Part shown: piece by piece, positions 26,705 through 36,285 of the stretch | Layout: each line of letters opens with the position of its first letter | Numbering within the stretch: position 1 is the first letter of the stretch | From: Alloalcanivorax xiamenensis | Lineage (GTDB): Bacteria; Pseudomonadota; Gammaproteobacteria; Pseudomonadales; Alcanivoracaceae | Direction of reading: 5' to 3' | Length of the DNA: 64,000 nucleotides | Assembly (NCBI RefSeq): GCF_009846745.1 | Contig: NZ_AQPF01000018.1 | Span: 4,674-68,673, forward strand | Position numbers and translations under genes: made by a program | The notes under the pieces: generated by a model | What the model was told of the DNA's origin: nothing | What the model saw: the letters and a program-made list of their open reading frames with translations, nothing else | Databases searched by the model: none

Positions 26705-28026
26705 CACAGTCTCCCCGCCCGTTTCAAAGCCAGATAGGTCTGCCCAAGGCGTTCGGCGAGGTGCTCCGGGGTGGCGGCGACGATATTGGCGCCGGCGCGG
26801 CGCAGGCGCACATGCAGGGCTCTCCGCTGTTCCTGTTCCTGAGCGTCCGCCGCCAGCCGCAGGGCATCGTCCAGGTCCTGGACCGGCGCCTGGTGCAATG
26901 CTTCCTGCTCCGGCGGACGGATGTCCGCCACCATCACCAGATGGCGTCGACTCAGCAGCGTCACCGCGGCAAGCAGATCGTCGGTGTCCTCCGGGTGCAG
27001 CCGGCTGACCAGCACCACCAGGGAGCGGCGTTGCCAGCGGCCATGGAAGTAGCGGGCGGCCTGGCTGAAATCACTGGCGTGTTCCTGGGGATGAACATCA
27101 TAAAAGCCTTTCAGCAGGGTTTGAATGCCATCGGGGCCGTGCACCGGTGACAGCCAGCGCGGGGTGTCCCGGGAGAACAACAGGCTGCCCACCCGGTCGC
27201 CTTGACGAAGCGCCGACCAGGCCAGCAACAAGGTGGCGTTGAGCCCGTGGTCGAACAGGGTCAGATCACCTACTGGCAGCTTCATCCGCCGCCCGGCGTC
27301 CAACAGCACCCACAGGCTCTGGTTCTGTTCATCCTGATAGTGACGGGTGATCAGGTGACGGCGGCGGGCGCTGGCTTTCCAGTCGATGCGGCGCGGGCTG
27401 TCGCCGGGCTGATATTCCCGCAGCTCGTGGAACTCCAGTCCCTGGCCGCGGCGTGGCTGCTGGCGATTGCCGAAACGCAACTGGCTTTTGTCCACCGCCA
27501 GGGCCGCCCGGGCGATCGGTGAGAAGTCCGGATACACCGGCACGGTGCGGGCGGCGGCCACCCGGCGGCGGCCTTGCCACAGACGCGCCGGGGACGGCAG
27601 CCACACTTCGATGTCGCCGAACGCCACCGGGCCGCGCCGGGAGGGGCGGTAGCGGTAGCGGACCTCGGTGATGTCCGCCGCCAGGGTCACTTCCCGGGGC
27701 AGACCGGTGTGGCTGTCGTCATCGGGGTGATGATCGGCCAGACTCCAGACCTCGCCGGGTTTGCCGCCGCTCAGGCGCAGGGTGATGGTCTGCGGCACCC
27801 CTACCGACAGGGCGGCGGGCAGCGAGCGCTCGGCGGCAGGGGCCGGCCGTGCACTCAGGCGCAGGGCGTCCAGCGTCGCCCATAAGGCCAGCGCCAGCCC
27901 GGCCAGCACCCAGCCCAGCAAGGCACTGTCGCGCCATCCAGGGGCGAAGGCCGCCGCCAGTACCGGTAGCAGGCCCAGCGCCGCCCAACCCAGCAGCAGC
28001 AACAGCAGTCGTGACCCGGGTCTCAT
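26704..28026 (-). CDS. DUF58 domain-containing protein
   Basis: 440 residues. Two N-terminal membrane helices (about residues 5-45), a beta-rich middle and the DUF58 core RRIDWKASARRRHLITRHYQDEQN followed by a VWA-like region (LWVLLDAGRRM...). DUF58 proteins partner with MoxR ATPases, here encoded upstream with a 4-base overlap. Last gene of the RDD-SpoIIM-DUF4129-DUF4350-MoxR-DUF58 unit. The precise role is unknown; envelope stress or membrane complex assembly is suggested for related clusters. Confidence 0.88.
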   Translation of the reverse strand: MRPGSRLLLLLLGWAALGLLPVLAAAFAPGWRDSALLGWVLAGLALALWATLDALRLSARPAPAAERSLPAALSVGVPQTITLRLSGGKPGEVWSLADHHPDDDSHTGLPREVTLAADITEVRYRYRPSRRGPVAFGDIEVWLPSPARLWQGRRRVAAARTVPVYPDFSPIARAALAVDKSQLRFGNRQQPRRGQGLEFHELREYQPGDSPRRIDWKASARRRHLITRHYQDEQNQSLWVLLDAGRRMKLPVGDLTLFDHGLNATLLLAWSALRQGDRVGSLLFSRDTPRWLSPVHGPDGIQTLLKGFYDVHPQEHASDFSQAARYFHGRWQRRSLVVLVSRLHPEDTDDLLAAVTLLSRRHLVMVADIRPPEQEALHQAPVQDLDDALRLAADAQEQEQRRALHVRLRRAGANIVAATPEHLAERLGQTYLALKRAGRL

Positions 28027-28994
28027 TGACGCGGGGCCTCCACTTGCTCCAGCAAATGGGCCAGCACGGTCTCCACGGTCTGGCCCTCCAGTTCCGCGTC
28101 CACGCCCAGGCGCAGACGGTGGCGCAGCACCGGCGGCGCCACCGCCTTGATGTCATCGGGAATGACAAAATCGCGGCCGTCCAGCAGGGCATAGCTCTTC
28201 GCCGCCCGGGCCAGGGCGATGCTGGCCCTCGGGCTCGCGCCCTGGACCAGGGCCGGGTGATCGCGGGTGGCGCGGGCCAGGCGCAGCAGGTAATCGAGGA
28301 TGGCGTCGTCCAGCAGCACCTGCTCCGCCCAGTGGCTCAAGGAAAGCACGCCGGCGCTGTCGGTGACGGCACTGAGCCCGGCGTTGTCGAGACTGTCCGC
28401 CAGGGTGCCGTCCAGCACCATGCGCAGCATCCGGGCCTCGTCGTCCTGTTCCGGATAGCCGATCAGGATCTTGAACAGAAAACGGTCCAGCTCCGCCTCC
28501 GGCAACGGGTAGGTCCCCTCCTGGTCCAGCGGGTTCTGGGTGGCCATGACCACGAACGGCGGCGCCAGACTGAAGCTTTCGCCCTCGATGGTGATCTGCC
28601 GCTCCTGCATCACCTCCAGCAAGGCTGCCTGGGTCTTGGCCGGCGCCCGGTTGATCTCGTCCGCCAGCAGCAGATTGGTGAAGGCCGGTCCCTTGCGGAT
28701 ATGGAAGGTGGCGTTGCCGGCGTCATAGATAGCGTGGCCGGTGACGTCGGTGGGCATCAGATCCGGGGTGAACTGGATGCGCTGGAAATCGAGCTTGAGC
28801 ACCCGCGCCAGGCTCCGCGCCAGCAGCGTTTTTCCCAGCCCCGGCACGCCTTCGATCAGCACGTGCCCGCCGGTGATCAGGGCGATCAGCACCTGGCGGG
28901 TGACTTCGGGTTGCCCGATCAGCACCCGGTTGAGCTGGGCCTCGATCTCGGCGGCCAGGGTGGTGGCCTGTTCCAGGGTTTCGGCGGTCTTCAT
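28023..28994 (-). CDS. MoxR family AAA+ ATPase
   Basis: 323 residues. Walker A GVPGLGKT (about 49-56), Walker B LLLADEINRAP, sensor VMATQNPLDQEGTYPLPEAELDRF, all typical of MoxR. ATG 28994 is chosen because it starts the conserved MKTAETLEQA region and overlaps the upstream DUF4350 stop by 4 bases. MoxR ATPases act as chaperones for VWA/DUF58 partners, encoded immediately downstream. Confidence 0.93.
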   Translation of the reverse strand: MKTAETLEQATTLAAEIEAQLNRVLIGQPEVTRQVLIALITGGHVLIEGVPGLGKTLLARSLARVLKLDFQRIQFTPDLMPTDVTGHAIYDAGNATFHIRKGPAFTNLLLADEINRAPAKTQAALLEVMQERQITIEGESFSLAPPFVVMATQNPLDQEGTYPLPEAELDRFLFKILIGYPEQDDEARMLRMVLDGTLADSLDNAGLSAVTDSAGVLSLSHWAEQVLLDDAILDYLLRLARATRDHPALVQGASPRASIALARAAKSYALLDGRDFVIPDDIKAVAPPVLRHRLRLGVDAELEGQTVETVLAHLLEQVEAPRQ

Positions 28995-30355
28995 GGTTGA
29001 CTCCTGATCCTCTGCCTGACCTGTTGCAACAGCGCCACCATGGCCACGCACTGAGCGCGGTCGGTGGGGGTTTGCTCCAGGGCTTGGGAAAGCGTGTGTT
29101 CGGGGATGTCCAGACGTTTGGCGGCGAGCGCCAGGGCCCGGGCCGGGTCCGCGTGTTGCAGGGCGATGCGACGTTGAATCTGCTGACGCAGGGAGGCCAG
29201 CAACCGGTCACTCTGGCCGGTGCGCCAATGGAAATGGCCAATCGCTCGTAAGTGGCCGAGGTAATCGGTGTGCTGCCAGGCGGGATCGCGCCACAACGGG
29301 CCGCGTCGCGGCAGTCGCCGCCATAACCAGAGCGCCAGTGCCAGTATCAGCGCCAGAATGGGGGGCCAGAATCGCTCCCATAACCAGATCGGCAGCGGTG
29401 GGATATCGATTCCCCGCACGAACCACACCGGCCCCGGGGCGGTCAGATCCGCCAGCAGACGGGCGTGATCGAAGTGGTGCAGGTGCTGGTTGTCCCACAG
29501 CCCCAGTTCGGTCAGCACGGTGACGGTGCCGGCGCCCGCCCGGAAGCGCAGCAGGGTTTCGCCGGTGTCGTTGCTGGCCGAGGCCGCCAGCCACTGATCC
29601 GGCCCGCCGGTAGCGGTGTCCTCCGGCAAGGGGGTGTACAGGAGACGGCTCGGCGTCTCACTTTGCAACCGCCGGGGGTGGTCTCCGAGGTTGTGGGTCA
29701 CCGCCGGTGGTTGCCAGTGCCCTGGTGCCTCGCAGGTAAGCACCTCGCATTGATGCAGCCGTTCCTCGGAGGCGTCGCCGCTGAGGCAATACTCCAAAAA
29801 CCAGTCTTCCATCGGCCGGAAACGGTCGAACAGCTGCACCAGCGGGTCGTCTTCAGTGTCCTCGAGGGGAAGCGCCTCGACCGTCACCCCGAACAGGGAC
29901 AGCAGTGGGTCGGGGTCGCGCTGCTGTCCCTGTTCGGCTTCGTGCTGCTCACTTTCCGCCTCTTCAGCCTCTTCAGCCTCTTCAGCCTCGTCCGCCTCGT
30001 CGAACCAGGCGTCCAAGGGCGGCTGGTAGCGGCCGGCGATAATCAGATTGCCGCCGTCGTGAACCCAGTTGAGCAGATCCAACTGCCGTTCATAGCCCAG
30101 GGAGCCACGGTCGCCGTCGAGGATCAGGGTGGTATCGGTGTCCGGCAATGGAAACAACGCCCGGGTACTGAAGATGCGGCGGCTGGGCCGTCCCCAGCGG
30201 TCCAGCAGCTGCTGCGCGGCGAGATACGGGTTGTTGCGCACGCCGGCGTCCGGTGAGGCCGGCGCGGCGTATTGCACCGGTACCGTGGCCCAGAAGTAGC
30301 CCGCCACCAGGGCCACCAACAGCACCAGAACAAGGTAGGGCCAGCGGCGCTTCAT
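28991..30355 (-). CDS. DUF4350 domain-containing membrane protein
   Basis: 454 residues. One N-terminal helix, a periplasmic/extracytoplasmic domain with NNPYLAAQQLLDRWGRP and GGNLIIAGRYQPP (the DUF4350 region, GATase-like fold), a second helix cluster at about residues 330-352, and a cytoplasmic tail. Residues about 122-140 are a Glu-Ala-rich repeat (EAEEAEEAEEAE) encoded by a GAGGCTGAA-type tandem at about 29950-29999. Fourth gene of the six-gene unit; overlaps both neighbours by 4 bases. Confidence 0.8.
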   Translation of the reverse strand: MKRRWPYLVLVLLVALVAGYFWATVPVQYAAPASPDAGVRNNPYLAAQQLLDRWGRPSRRIFSTRALFPLPDTDTTLILDGDRGSLGYERQLDLLNWVHDGGNLIIAGRYQPPLDAWFDEADEAEEAEEAEEAESEQHEAEQGQQRDPDPLLSLFGVTVEALPLEDTEDDPLVQLFDRFRPMEDWFLEYCLSGDASEERLHQCEVLTCEAPGHWQPPAVTHNLGDHPRRLQSETPSRLLYTPLPEDTATGGPDQWLAASASNDTGETLLRFRAGAGTVTVLTELGLWDNQHLHHFDHARLLADLTAPGPVWFVRGIDIPPLPIWLWERFWPPILALILALALWLWRRLPRRGPLWRDPAWQHTDYLGHLRAIGHFHWRTGQSDRLLASLRQQIQRRIALQHADPARALALAAKRLDIPEHTLSQALEQTPTDRAQCVAMVALLQQVRQRIRSQP

Positions 30356-31845
30356 GGTGCCACCTCCGCGCTGTTCAGCTGTTGCCAGCGCAGCAGCAAC
30401 TGGCGCGCCTGATCCGGTGTCACCGGCTGGTGGGCCCAGGCAACGCGTGTCCATTGCCGCACCAGCTCTTCCAGATAGGTGACCCTGGCGTCATCACCGA
30501 GCTGGCGGCGATAGGCGTTCAGACAATCCCGCTCGGTGGCGCCGGGGGTGAGCCGGGTGGGGTGGCTCTGAAACAGGGTCACCAGAGCATGGCGCAACAG
30601 CAACGCCAGCGCCGCGCGCACATCGTCACCGGCCAGCGCCTGTTCCACCTCGTTACCCAGATCGTCCGGCAGGGACTCGGCGCGGGTATCCAGGCCCGCC
30701 ACGCTCACCGGCATCTCCAGGGACCTGGAGCGGCCGCCTTTCAGGGCGCCGTGGTTGCGGAACAGGGCCAGCAGCAGGAACACGATCAGGGCCACCAGCA
30801 CCAGAGTGGAGAGGACCGTGACCAGTTGATCCGGCATTTGCCAGTCATCGCCGGCACGGTTGCGATCCGCGTTGTCGTTGTTGAACAACCCATCGAGCAG
30901 GCGGTTCCAGAGGCTGTCCTTGTCATCGCCGCGCAAGGATGGGCGCAGTTGGCGCTCCTCGCGGATTTCCATTGGCATGAACCGTTCGTCGGCGAGCAGT
31001 TCGGTGGCCGCTTGTTTGGGGTTTTCCGGTTCGGCCGCCATTACGGGTGCCGGATGCGGCACCAGGGTGAGCATCACCAGTAACGCCAGGGTGGTGACGC
31101 CGAGCGCGCGGCGCCGTTGGCCAATACGGTCCAACCCCAGTTGCAGATCCCAGCCTTCCAGCCAGGTGCGCTGGTTGAGGTAGAGCGAAAAGGCGGCCGC
31201 CACGTAGAGCGGCTCGGTGATGGTCAGCGTCAGATACCAGGCCAGCGCCGCCAGGCTCAGGTGCAGATCACTCTGCTCGCTGAACCAGACGCTGAACTCC
31301 ATATTGAAGTCCCAGGGCACCAGCGTCAGTGCCAGCACCAGCAAGCCGGTCAGCAGCACCTGCTCAAGCGCCACCATCAAACCCATGAGCGTGCCGGCCC
31401 GCTGTCCCGGCGGACGCAACAGCACCTGGATGCGGGCCGAGGCCTGGGCGCCACGGCATCCTTCCAACTGCCAGATGCCGGTCAGCAGGCCCCGGAACGG
31501 GCTCAGCCGGCGCCAGGTCAGCTGCCCCGCCAGGCCGTTCAGGCCATAGCCGGGAACGCGTTTGAGCAGGGCCCAGGCGTTGGGGTAATCACCGAACAAG
31601 GCATGGCTGAAGAACGCCAGCAGTGGTCTTTCCCACAGTGGCTTCAACCACCAGAACACCACTATCGGCCAGAGACTTTCCAGACTGATGGCCAGGGCGC
31701 AAAGCAGGGCGTAGGGCAGGGCCGTGAACAACAGCCATACCAGGGTGACCTGGCGCCACCAGCGGCGGTAGAAACGGGTGCCCAGATCCATGGCCTGCCA
31801 GGGGGAACGGGGGGCCAGACGGGCGCACAGGTTATTCAGATCCAT
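30352..31845 (-). CDS. DUF4129 domain-containing membrane protein
   Basis: 497 residues, with about five to six helices in the first 300 and a further helix at about residue 360. The C-terminal DUF4129 region reads LAGDDVRAALALLLRHALVTLFQS...YLEELVRQWTRVAWAH. ATG 31845 was selected because it follows directly on the SpoIIM reading frame end (14-base overlap) and starts a plausible cytoplasmic N-terminus. Function unknown; part of the MoxR/DUF58 unit. Confidence 0.8.
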   Translation of the reverse strand: MDLNNLCARLAPRSPWQAMDLGTRFYRRWWRQVTLVWLLFTALPYALLCALAISLESLWPIVVFWWLKPLWERPLLAFFSHALFGDYPNAWALLKRVPGYGLNGLAGQLTWRRLSPFRGLLTGIWQLEGCRGAQASARIQVLLRPPGQRAGTLMGLMVALEQVLLTGLLVLALTLVPWDFNMEFSVWFSEQSDLHLSLAALAWYLTLTITEPLYVAAAFSLYLNQRTWLEGWDLQLGLDRIGQRRRALGVTTLALLVMLTLVPHPAPVMAAEPENPKQAATELLADERFMPMEIREERQLRPSLRGDDKDSLWNRLLDGLFNNDNADRNRAGDDWQMPDQLVTVLSTLVLVALIVFLLLALFRNHGALKGGRSRSLEMPVSVAGLDTRAESLPDDLGNEVEQALAGDDVRAALALLLRHALVTLFQSHPTRLTPGATERDCLNAYRRQLGDDARVTYLEELVRQWTRVAWAHQPVTPDQARQLLLRWQQLNSAEVAP

Positions 31846-32797
31846 GACGCCCCGCGAACAGCAAATAGAAATAGAGCAGGGCCCAACTGATGCCGCCGAC
31901 GGTGTATTTGATCTGGGCATCCAGCTCCCGTGAGGACCAGAACGCCTCGATCATCGCCGCCAGTACCAGCAGCAGGAACACGCCGTACATGACCGGAAGT
32001 GTTTCCCGCGCCGCCCGGCGCAAGGCGTCCACCCGTCGCCAGGAGCCCGGCGCCACCAGCGACCAGCCCAGGCGCAGCCCGGCGCCGCCGGCCAGCACGA
32101 TGGCGGTCAACTCCGGGGCCCCATGGGCAATGACGAAGGTATAGAACGGCTGGCCAGCGCCCACCAGTGTCAGATGGGCGGCGGCGGCGCCGAGGAAACT
32201 GCCGTTGAACAGCATCACCACCAGGGCGCCGATGCCGAACAGCAGCCCGCCGGCGAAGGTGCGGAAGGCGATGCCGATGTTGTTGTAGATGTAGTAGCCG
32301 AACATCATCAGATCGTCGGCCCGGTTGCGGTCGCTGCTGTCACGCAGATCCGGATGGTACATGTTTTCCAGATCGCTGATGCCGTTGCCGTCCACCACCG
32401 TGTGCACCAGCTCGGGGTCATGCAGGATCATGGCCGCCACCACCGCGGCGGACAGCACGAAGGCGAGGGCACTGATCAGATGCCAGCGCCACATGGCGCG
32501 CACCGCTCTCGGGAAACCGCCGCGCAGGAACGCCGCCAGCCCCGGCATCAGCGGCGCCCGGTGGCGGTAGAGTTGGCGATGGGCGCGCAGCATCAGGTCG
32601 TTCAGGTAGTCCTGCAGCACCAGGCTGTAGCCCCGTTCCCGCGACAGCGCCAACTGATGGCAAAGGTCCTGGTAATCACCGGTGAAGCGCGCCAAATCCA
32701 CCTTCTTGGGGCGCTGCTTTTTCTCCAGTGCGGTCAGGCCCTGCTCAAGGCGATGCCACTGGGGCTGATAGCGCTGTTCGAACTGACTTTGTCTCAT
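31832..32797 (-). CDS. Stage II sporulation protein M family membrane protein
   Basis: 321 residues with about five membrane segments between residues 100 and 315 and the SpoIIM-type motif YYIYNNIGIAFRTFAGGLLFGIGAL and HGAPELTAIVLAGGAGLRLG. The organism is not a spore former; in proteobacteria these genes go with RDD and MoxR genes. Overlaps RDD by 4 bases. Confidence 0.85.
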   Translation of the reverse strand: MRQSQFEQRYQPQWHRLEQGLTALEKKQRPKKVDLARFTGDYQDLCHQLALSRERGYSLVLQDYLNDLMLRAHRQLYRHRAPLMPGLAAFLRGGFPRAVRAMWRWHLISALAFVLSAAVVAAMILHDPELVHTVVDGNGISDLENMYHPDLRDSSDRNRADDLMMFGYYIYNNIGIAFRTFAGGLLFGIGALVVMLFNGSFLGAAAAHLTLVGAGQPFYTFVIAHGAPELTAIVLAGGAGLRLGWSLVAPGSWRRVDALRRAARETLPVMYGVFLLLVLAAMIEAFWSSRELDAQIKYTVGGISWALLYFYLLFAGRHGSE

Positions 32798-33477
32798 GCC
32801 GCCCCCAGCACGTGATTGACTACCCGGCGCAAGCGCGCCAGGGCGGCCTCGTCGGCGAGTTCCGGGTAAGCCAGCCGGGCCAGTTCCCGCTGGCGCTCCT
32901 CGGACAGCCGCTGGCCGCGATCATGGAAGGCCAGCAGCACCAACTGGTCGTCCCGGTTCAGCGGCCAATCCGGCGGTTCGCCGCCACCGTCACCGGGGGC
33001 CGGGCGGGCTTGCGGCGCGGGCACGTGAATCACCAGGGTATCGGCGGCGAGATCGCCCAGCCGTTGCTGGCGGGAGGACACCAGCATGACGATGAAGCCG
33101 GTCAGGTAGGCAAAAGGGAACAGGTCGGCGGTGCGCAGCAGGTTGCGCACCAGCGAGCCGCTGAAACCCACCGGCGCACCGTTGCCGTGCACCACCGCCA
33201 GGCCCATCACGGCCTTACCGGGCGTGCGCCCCTGGCGGAATACCTCGAACAGCACCGGATAGAACCATTCCAGCAGGAACAGCAGCAACAAATACAGACC
33301 GGAGCCGCCACGGCCCAATAACATCAGGGGAGTGGCCACCATCACCAGGATCAGGGCACGGATCATCAAATCGATGCCGTAGGCCATGCCGCGCGGCAGC
33401 GGCCCGGCCAGGGACAAGGTCAGCCGCGCGCCTTCCGGCGTATCGATATGCAGACGTTCATCAATCAGCACGTCCAC
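32794..33477 (-). CDS. RDD family membrane protein
   Basis: 227 residues with three to four helices. RDD signature: PLPRGMAYGIDLMIRALIL and the G(R)TPGKAVMGLAVV motif, FRQGRTPGKAVMGL. The start is GTG 33477 inside the end of the DUF2069 gene (17-base overlap). First member of the six-gene membrane unit. Confidence 0.85.
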   Translation of the reverse strand: MDVLIDERLHIDTPEGARLTLSLAGPLPRGMAYGIDLMIRALILVMVATPLMLLGRGGSGLYLLLLFLLEWFYPVLFEVFRQGRTPGKAVMGLAVVHGNGAPVGFSGSLVRNLLRTADLFPFAYLTGFIVMLVSSRQQRLGDLAADTLVIHVPAPQARPAPGDGGGEPPDWPLNRDDQLVLLAFHDRGQRLSEERQRELARLAYPELADEAALARLRRVVNHVLGAA

Positions 33478-33796
33478 CCCGGATCACTTGCATGGACAGT
33501 ACGAACAGCACCGTGGTCAGGCTCACCTTGACGATGGCCAGGGTGCGCACTGGCGGTGGGTCCAGAACCTGTACCACGTAGCCGCAAAAATAAAACAGCA
33601 ACAGAAAACACAGCCAGGTCAGTCCGCGCTTATCGGCGCTGATCACCGCCGGCATCATCAACAGCAATGGCAGGTACAAGCCGACTCCCATGATCACCGC
33701 CGCCATCCAGGGCGCGTCCGGCGGTCCCAGCCAGAACTGGTTGGCCAGCCCGATCAACAGCAGCAGGGCATAGGTGAGCCGTAGCAGCAGAATCAT
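33461..33796 (-). CDS. DUF2069 family membrane protein
   Basis: 111 residues with four closely packed helices. The linkage wrbA-DUF2069 is familiar from pseudomonads. The start overlaps the wrbA stop by 4 bases. Function unknown. Confidence 0.82.
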   Translation of the reverse strand: MILLLRLTYALLLLIGLANQFWLGPPDAPWMAAVIMGVGLYLPLLLMMPAVISADKRGLTWLCFLLLFYFCGYVVQVLDPPPVRTLAIVKVSLTTVLFVLSMQVIRGGRAD

Positions 33797-34392
33797 CGGC
33801 GCCGCTCCAGCGCCCGGGCGAGTCCGCCAAGGCGGTGGCCCAGCGCCCGCGCCAGCGTGATCTCGTCGTCACTGGGCTGGGTGCGGTTGTCGATGCCGGC
33901 CACATGGCTTGGGCCGTAGGGGGTGCCGCCGTCGCGGGTGCGGGTCAGGGCCGCTTCGCTGTAGGGTACGCCGGCCAGTACCATGCCGTGGTGAAACAGC
34001 GGCAGCATCATTGATAACAGGGTACTTTCCTGGCCGCCGTGCTGACTGGCGGAAGCGGTGAACACGCCGGCGGGTTTGCCGATCAGGTCCCCGGACATCC
34101 ACAGATCGCTGGTCTGGTCGATGAAATACTTCAGCGGCGCCGCCATGTTGCCGAAGCGGGTGGGTGAGCCCAGTGCCAGCCCGGCGCAGCCGCGCAGGTC
34201 GTCAAGCGTAACATAGGGGGCGCCGCTGTCCGGTACCGCCGGCGCCGTGGCCTGGTGATCGGCGGACACCGGCGGCACGGTGCGCAGACACGCTTCCATG
34301 CCGCTGCTCTCCACGCCCCGCGCCACCTGGCGCGCCAGCTCCGCCACCGCGCCGGTGCGGCTGTAGTAGAGAACCAGGATATAAGCACTCAC
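33793..34392 (-). CDS. wrbA: NAD(P)H:quinone oxidoreductase, WrbA-like flavodoxin
   Basis: 199-residue flavodoxin-fold protein that would reduce quinones by two electrons. FMN loop: YYSRTGAVAELA (about residues 9-20), then GSPTRFGNMAAPLKYFID and TASASQHGGQESTL, characteristic of type IV NQO/WrbA. Overlaps arsC upstream and DUF2069 downstream by 4 bases each. Confidence 0.9.
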   Translation of the reverse strand: MSAYILVLYYSRTGAVAELARQVARGVESSGMEACLRTVPPVSADHQATAPAVPDSGAPYVTLDDLRGCAGLALGSPTRFGNMAAPLKYFIDQTSDLWMSGDLIGKPAGVFTASASQHGGQESTLLSMMLPLFHHGMVLAGVPYSEAALTRTRDGGTPYGPSHVAGIDNRTQPSDDEITLARALGHRLGGLARALERRR

Positions 34393-34745
34393 GATTCGAT
34401 CAGCTCCATCACTTTTTCCGGCGGCCGTCCGATGACCGCGCGTTTGCCGTGGACCACCACCGGCCGTTCCAGCAACTTGGGGTAGCGAACCAGAGCGGCA
34501 ATGACGGTGTTGTCGTCGGCGTCCGCATGCAGCCCCGCTTCTTCGTATTCCGCTTCCTTGACGCGCACCAGATCATGGGCGCGGGTCAATCCGAGTTGTC
34601 GGACCAGATCGCGCAGGGTATTGGCATCCGGCGGGTTGTCCAGATACTTTATCACGTTCGGCTCGATACCGTTCTCTTCCAACAGCGCCAGCGCCTGGCG
34701 GGATTTGGAACAGCGCGGATTATGATAGATGCTGTAGTCGGCCAT
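34389..34745 (-). CDS. arsC: Arsenate reductase, glutaredoxin-dependent type
   Basis: 118 residues. Active-site Cys12 in HNPRCSKSRQAL, with the family end PKLLERPVVV and RAVIGRPPEKV. The conserved Arg set fits the plasmid R773 ArsC class, which reduces arsenate with glutathione and glutaredoxin, but chromosomal members next to wrbA may have another role. First gene of a nine-gene run reading leftward to 26704. Confidence 0.88.
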   Translation of the reverse strand: MADYSIYHNPRCSKSRQALALLEENGIEPNVIKYLDNPPDANTLRDLVRQLGLTRAHDLVRVKEAEYEEAGLHADADDNTVIAALVRYPKLLERPVVVHGKRAVIGRPPEKVMELIES

Positions 34746-34855
34746 GGCCTCGCTCCCCTTGCGAATATATGGGCGCTGCCGTCTCCGTGTCAGGCGGCGC
34801 GCGCGAAAGCCCCCGATTGTACGGCAGTGAGCCGTGTTTGTGGGAGATTCCACCG

Positions 34856-34925
34856 ATTCGCTGGCAAGCCAGTTTCCCACAGCGGCTTCGAGGCCCCTCC
34901 GTGGGAAGCTGGCTTGCCAGCGAAT
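34856..34925. repeat. REPIN-like inverted pair
   Basis: Left unit 34856-34882, right unit 34901-34925, head GTGGGAA on the right and GTGGGAAA on the left, stem GCTGGC-TT-GCCAGC in both. Lies between the divergent arsC and yihY starts, unlike most other copies. Confidence 0.75.
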
Positions 34926-34945
34926 TATCAGGACATAGAAAACCG

Positions 34946-36247
34946 ATGACGGACCAGGACGATACACCTCTGATTCCCTTTCGCGTGCGCATGCAATCCC
35001 TGGTGTCGTTCCTGCGCCTGCTGCGCCGCCAGTTCGTCGAGGACGGTTGTCTGTCATCGGCGGCGGCGCTCACCTATACCACCTTGTTCGCCATCGTTCC
35101 GGTGATGACGGTGATGTTCACCGTGATATCGGCGATCCCGGCGCTCAACGAACGGGGGCTGGCGATTCGTCAGTGGGCGTTCCAGTATTTCGTGCCGTCC
35201 GCCGGAGATCAGATCCTCAGCCATCTGGAAGGCTTCTCGCGGCAGGCCACCAATCTCACCGTGGTGGGGGCCTTGTTTCTGGTGGTGACCTCGGTGTTGA
35301 TGTTGCGCACCATCGAGCAGTCGTTGAATCGCATCTGGCGGATTGGCAAGCCGCGCAAGGGGCTGACCAGTCTGATGATGTACTGGGCGGTGTTGTCTCT
35401 GGGCCCGATCCTGCTGGGTGCGGGCCTGGGTATCAGTTCCTATCTCACTTCCGTTTCCCTGGTCACCGACACAGTGGCTTATCTGGGGGGAGACCGTTTC
35501 TGGCTGCGCGCCTTGCCGGTGGTGATGACCACCGGTTTGCTATCGTTGCTGTACATCGTGGTGCCGAACACCTCGGTGCCGATTCGCCAGGGCGTGCTCG
35601 GTGCGGTGCTGGCGGCGTTGGCGTTCGAACTGGCCAAGGGCGGCTTCGCTTTCTTTATCCGGCAGGTGCCCAGCTATCAGGTCATCTACGGCGCCTTCGC
35701 CATGGTGCCGGTGTTTTTGTTATGGATTTATATCTCCTGGATCATCGTTCTCGCCGGCGCCGAGCTGGTGCGTGGCCTGGTGGTGTTCGAGGAGTTTCGT
35801 CGCCGGGTGCCGCGCACCCAATCGTTGCTGCGCTTGCTGTGTGTGCTGTGGACACGACAACGTAACGGAGAAGTGCTACGTGATAACGAGGTGCAGCGTG
35901 TGCTGCGGGAGGCCGGCGTCACGCACTGGGACGAATTCCGTAATCTGCTCGATGACCTCGGCTTGATTTGCCGCACCGACGAGGGCGGTTATATGTTGAG
36001 CGGGGATTTACGTTCGTTGACCCTGGCGGAGCTGCTCGCCATGTTACCCTGGACCAGCGAACAGCAACTGAGTGTCAATGCCCAGGGGCTGGAACCCTGG
36101 GAGGCGGTGCTCAAGGCACGATGCGATCAGGCGCGCGAGGGCATGCGCGCGCCACTGTCGTTTGCTCTGGAAACGCTGTTCGAGAACCAGTTGTCGGAAA
36201 CCGACGACGGCCCTCCGCGGGCTGGTGACCGGCACGGCGGTGAATAG
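34946..36247 (+). CDS. YihY/BrkB family inner membrane protein
   Basis: 433 residues. Six helices between about residues 45 and 290 with the family segments DGCLSSAAALTYTTLFAIVPV and VYGAFAMVPVFLLWIYISW-type (YGAFAMVPVFLLW). The C-terminal 130 residues are a soluble winged-helix-like region. The frame continues upstream, but ATG 34946 begins the natural N-terminus. Function of the family is unsettled. Confidence 0.88.
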   Translation: MTDQDDTPLIPFRVRMQSLVSFLRLLRRQFVEDGCLSSAAALTYTTLFAIVPVMTVMFTVISAIPALNERGLAIRQWAFQYFVPSAGDQILSHLEGFSRQATNLTVVGALFLVVTSVLMLRTIEQSLNRIWRIGKPRKGLTSLMMYWAVLSLGPILLGAGLGISSYLTSVSLVTDTVAYLGGDRFWLRALPVVMTTGLLSLLYIVVPNTSVPIRQGVLGAVLAALAFELAKGGFAFFIRQVPSYQVIYGAFAMVPVFLLWIYISWIIVLAGAELVRGLVVFEEFRRRVPRTQSLLRLLCVLWTRQRNGEVLRDNEVQRVLREAGVTHWDEFRNLLDDLGLICRTDEGGYMLSGDLRSLTLAELLAMLPWTSEQQLSVNAQGLEPWEAVLKARCDQAREGMRAPLSFALETLFENQLSETDDGPPRAGDRHGGE

Positions 36248-36285
36248 ATCGTAAACAGGCTCTTGGCAAGAAGGGATGAGGGATC

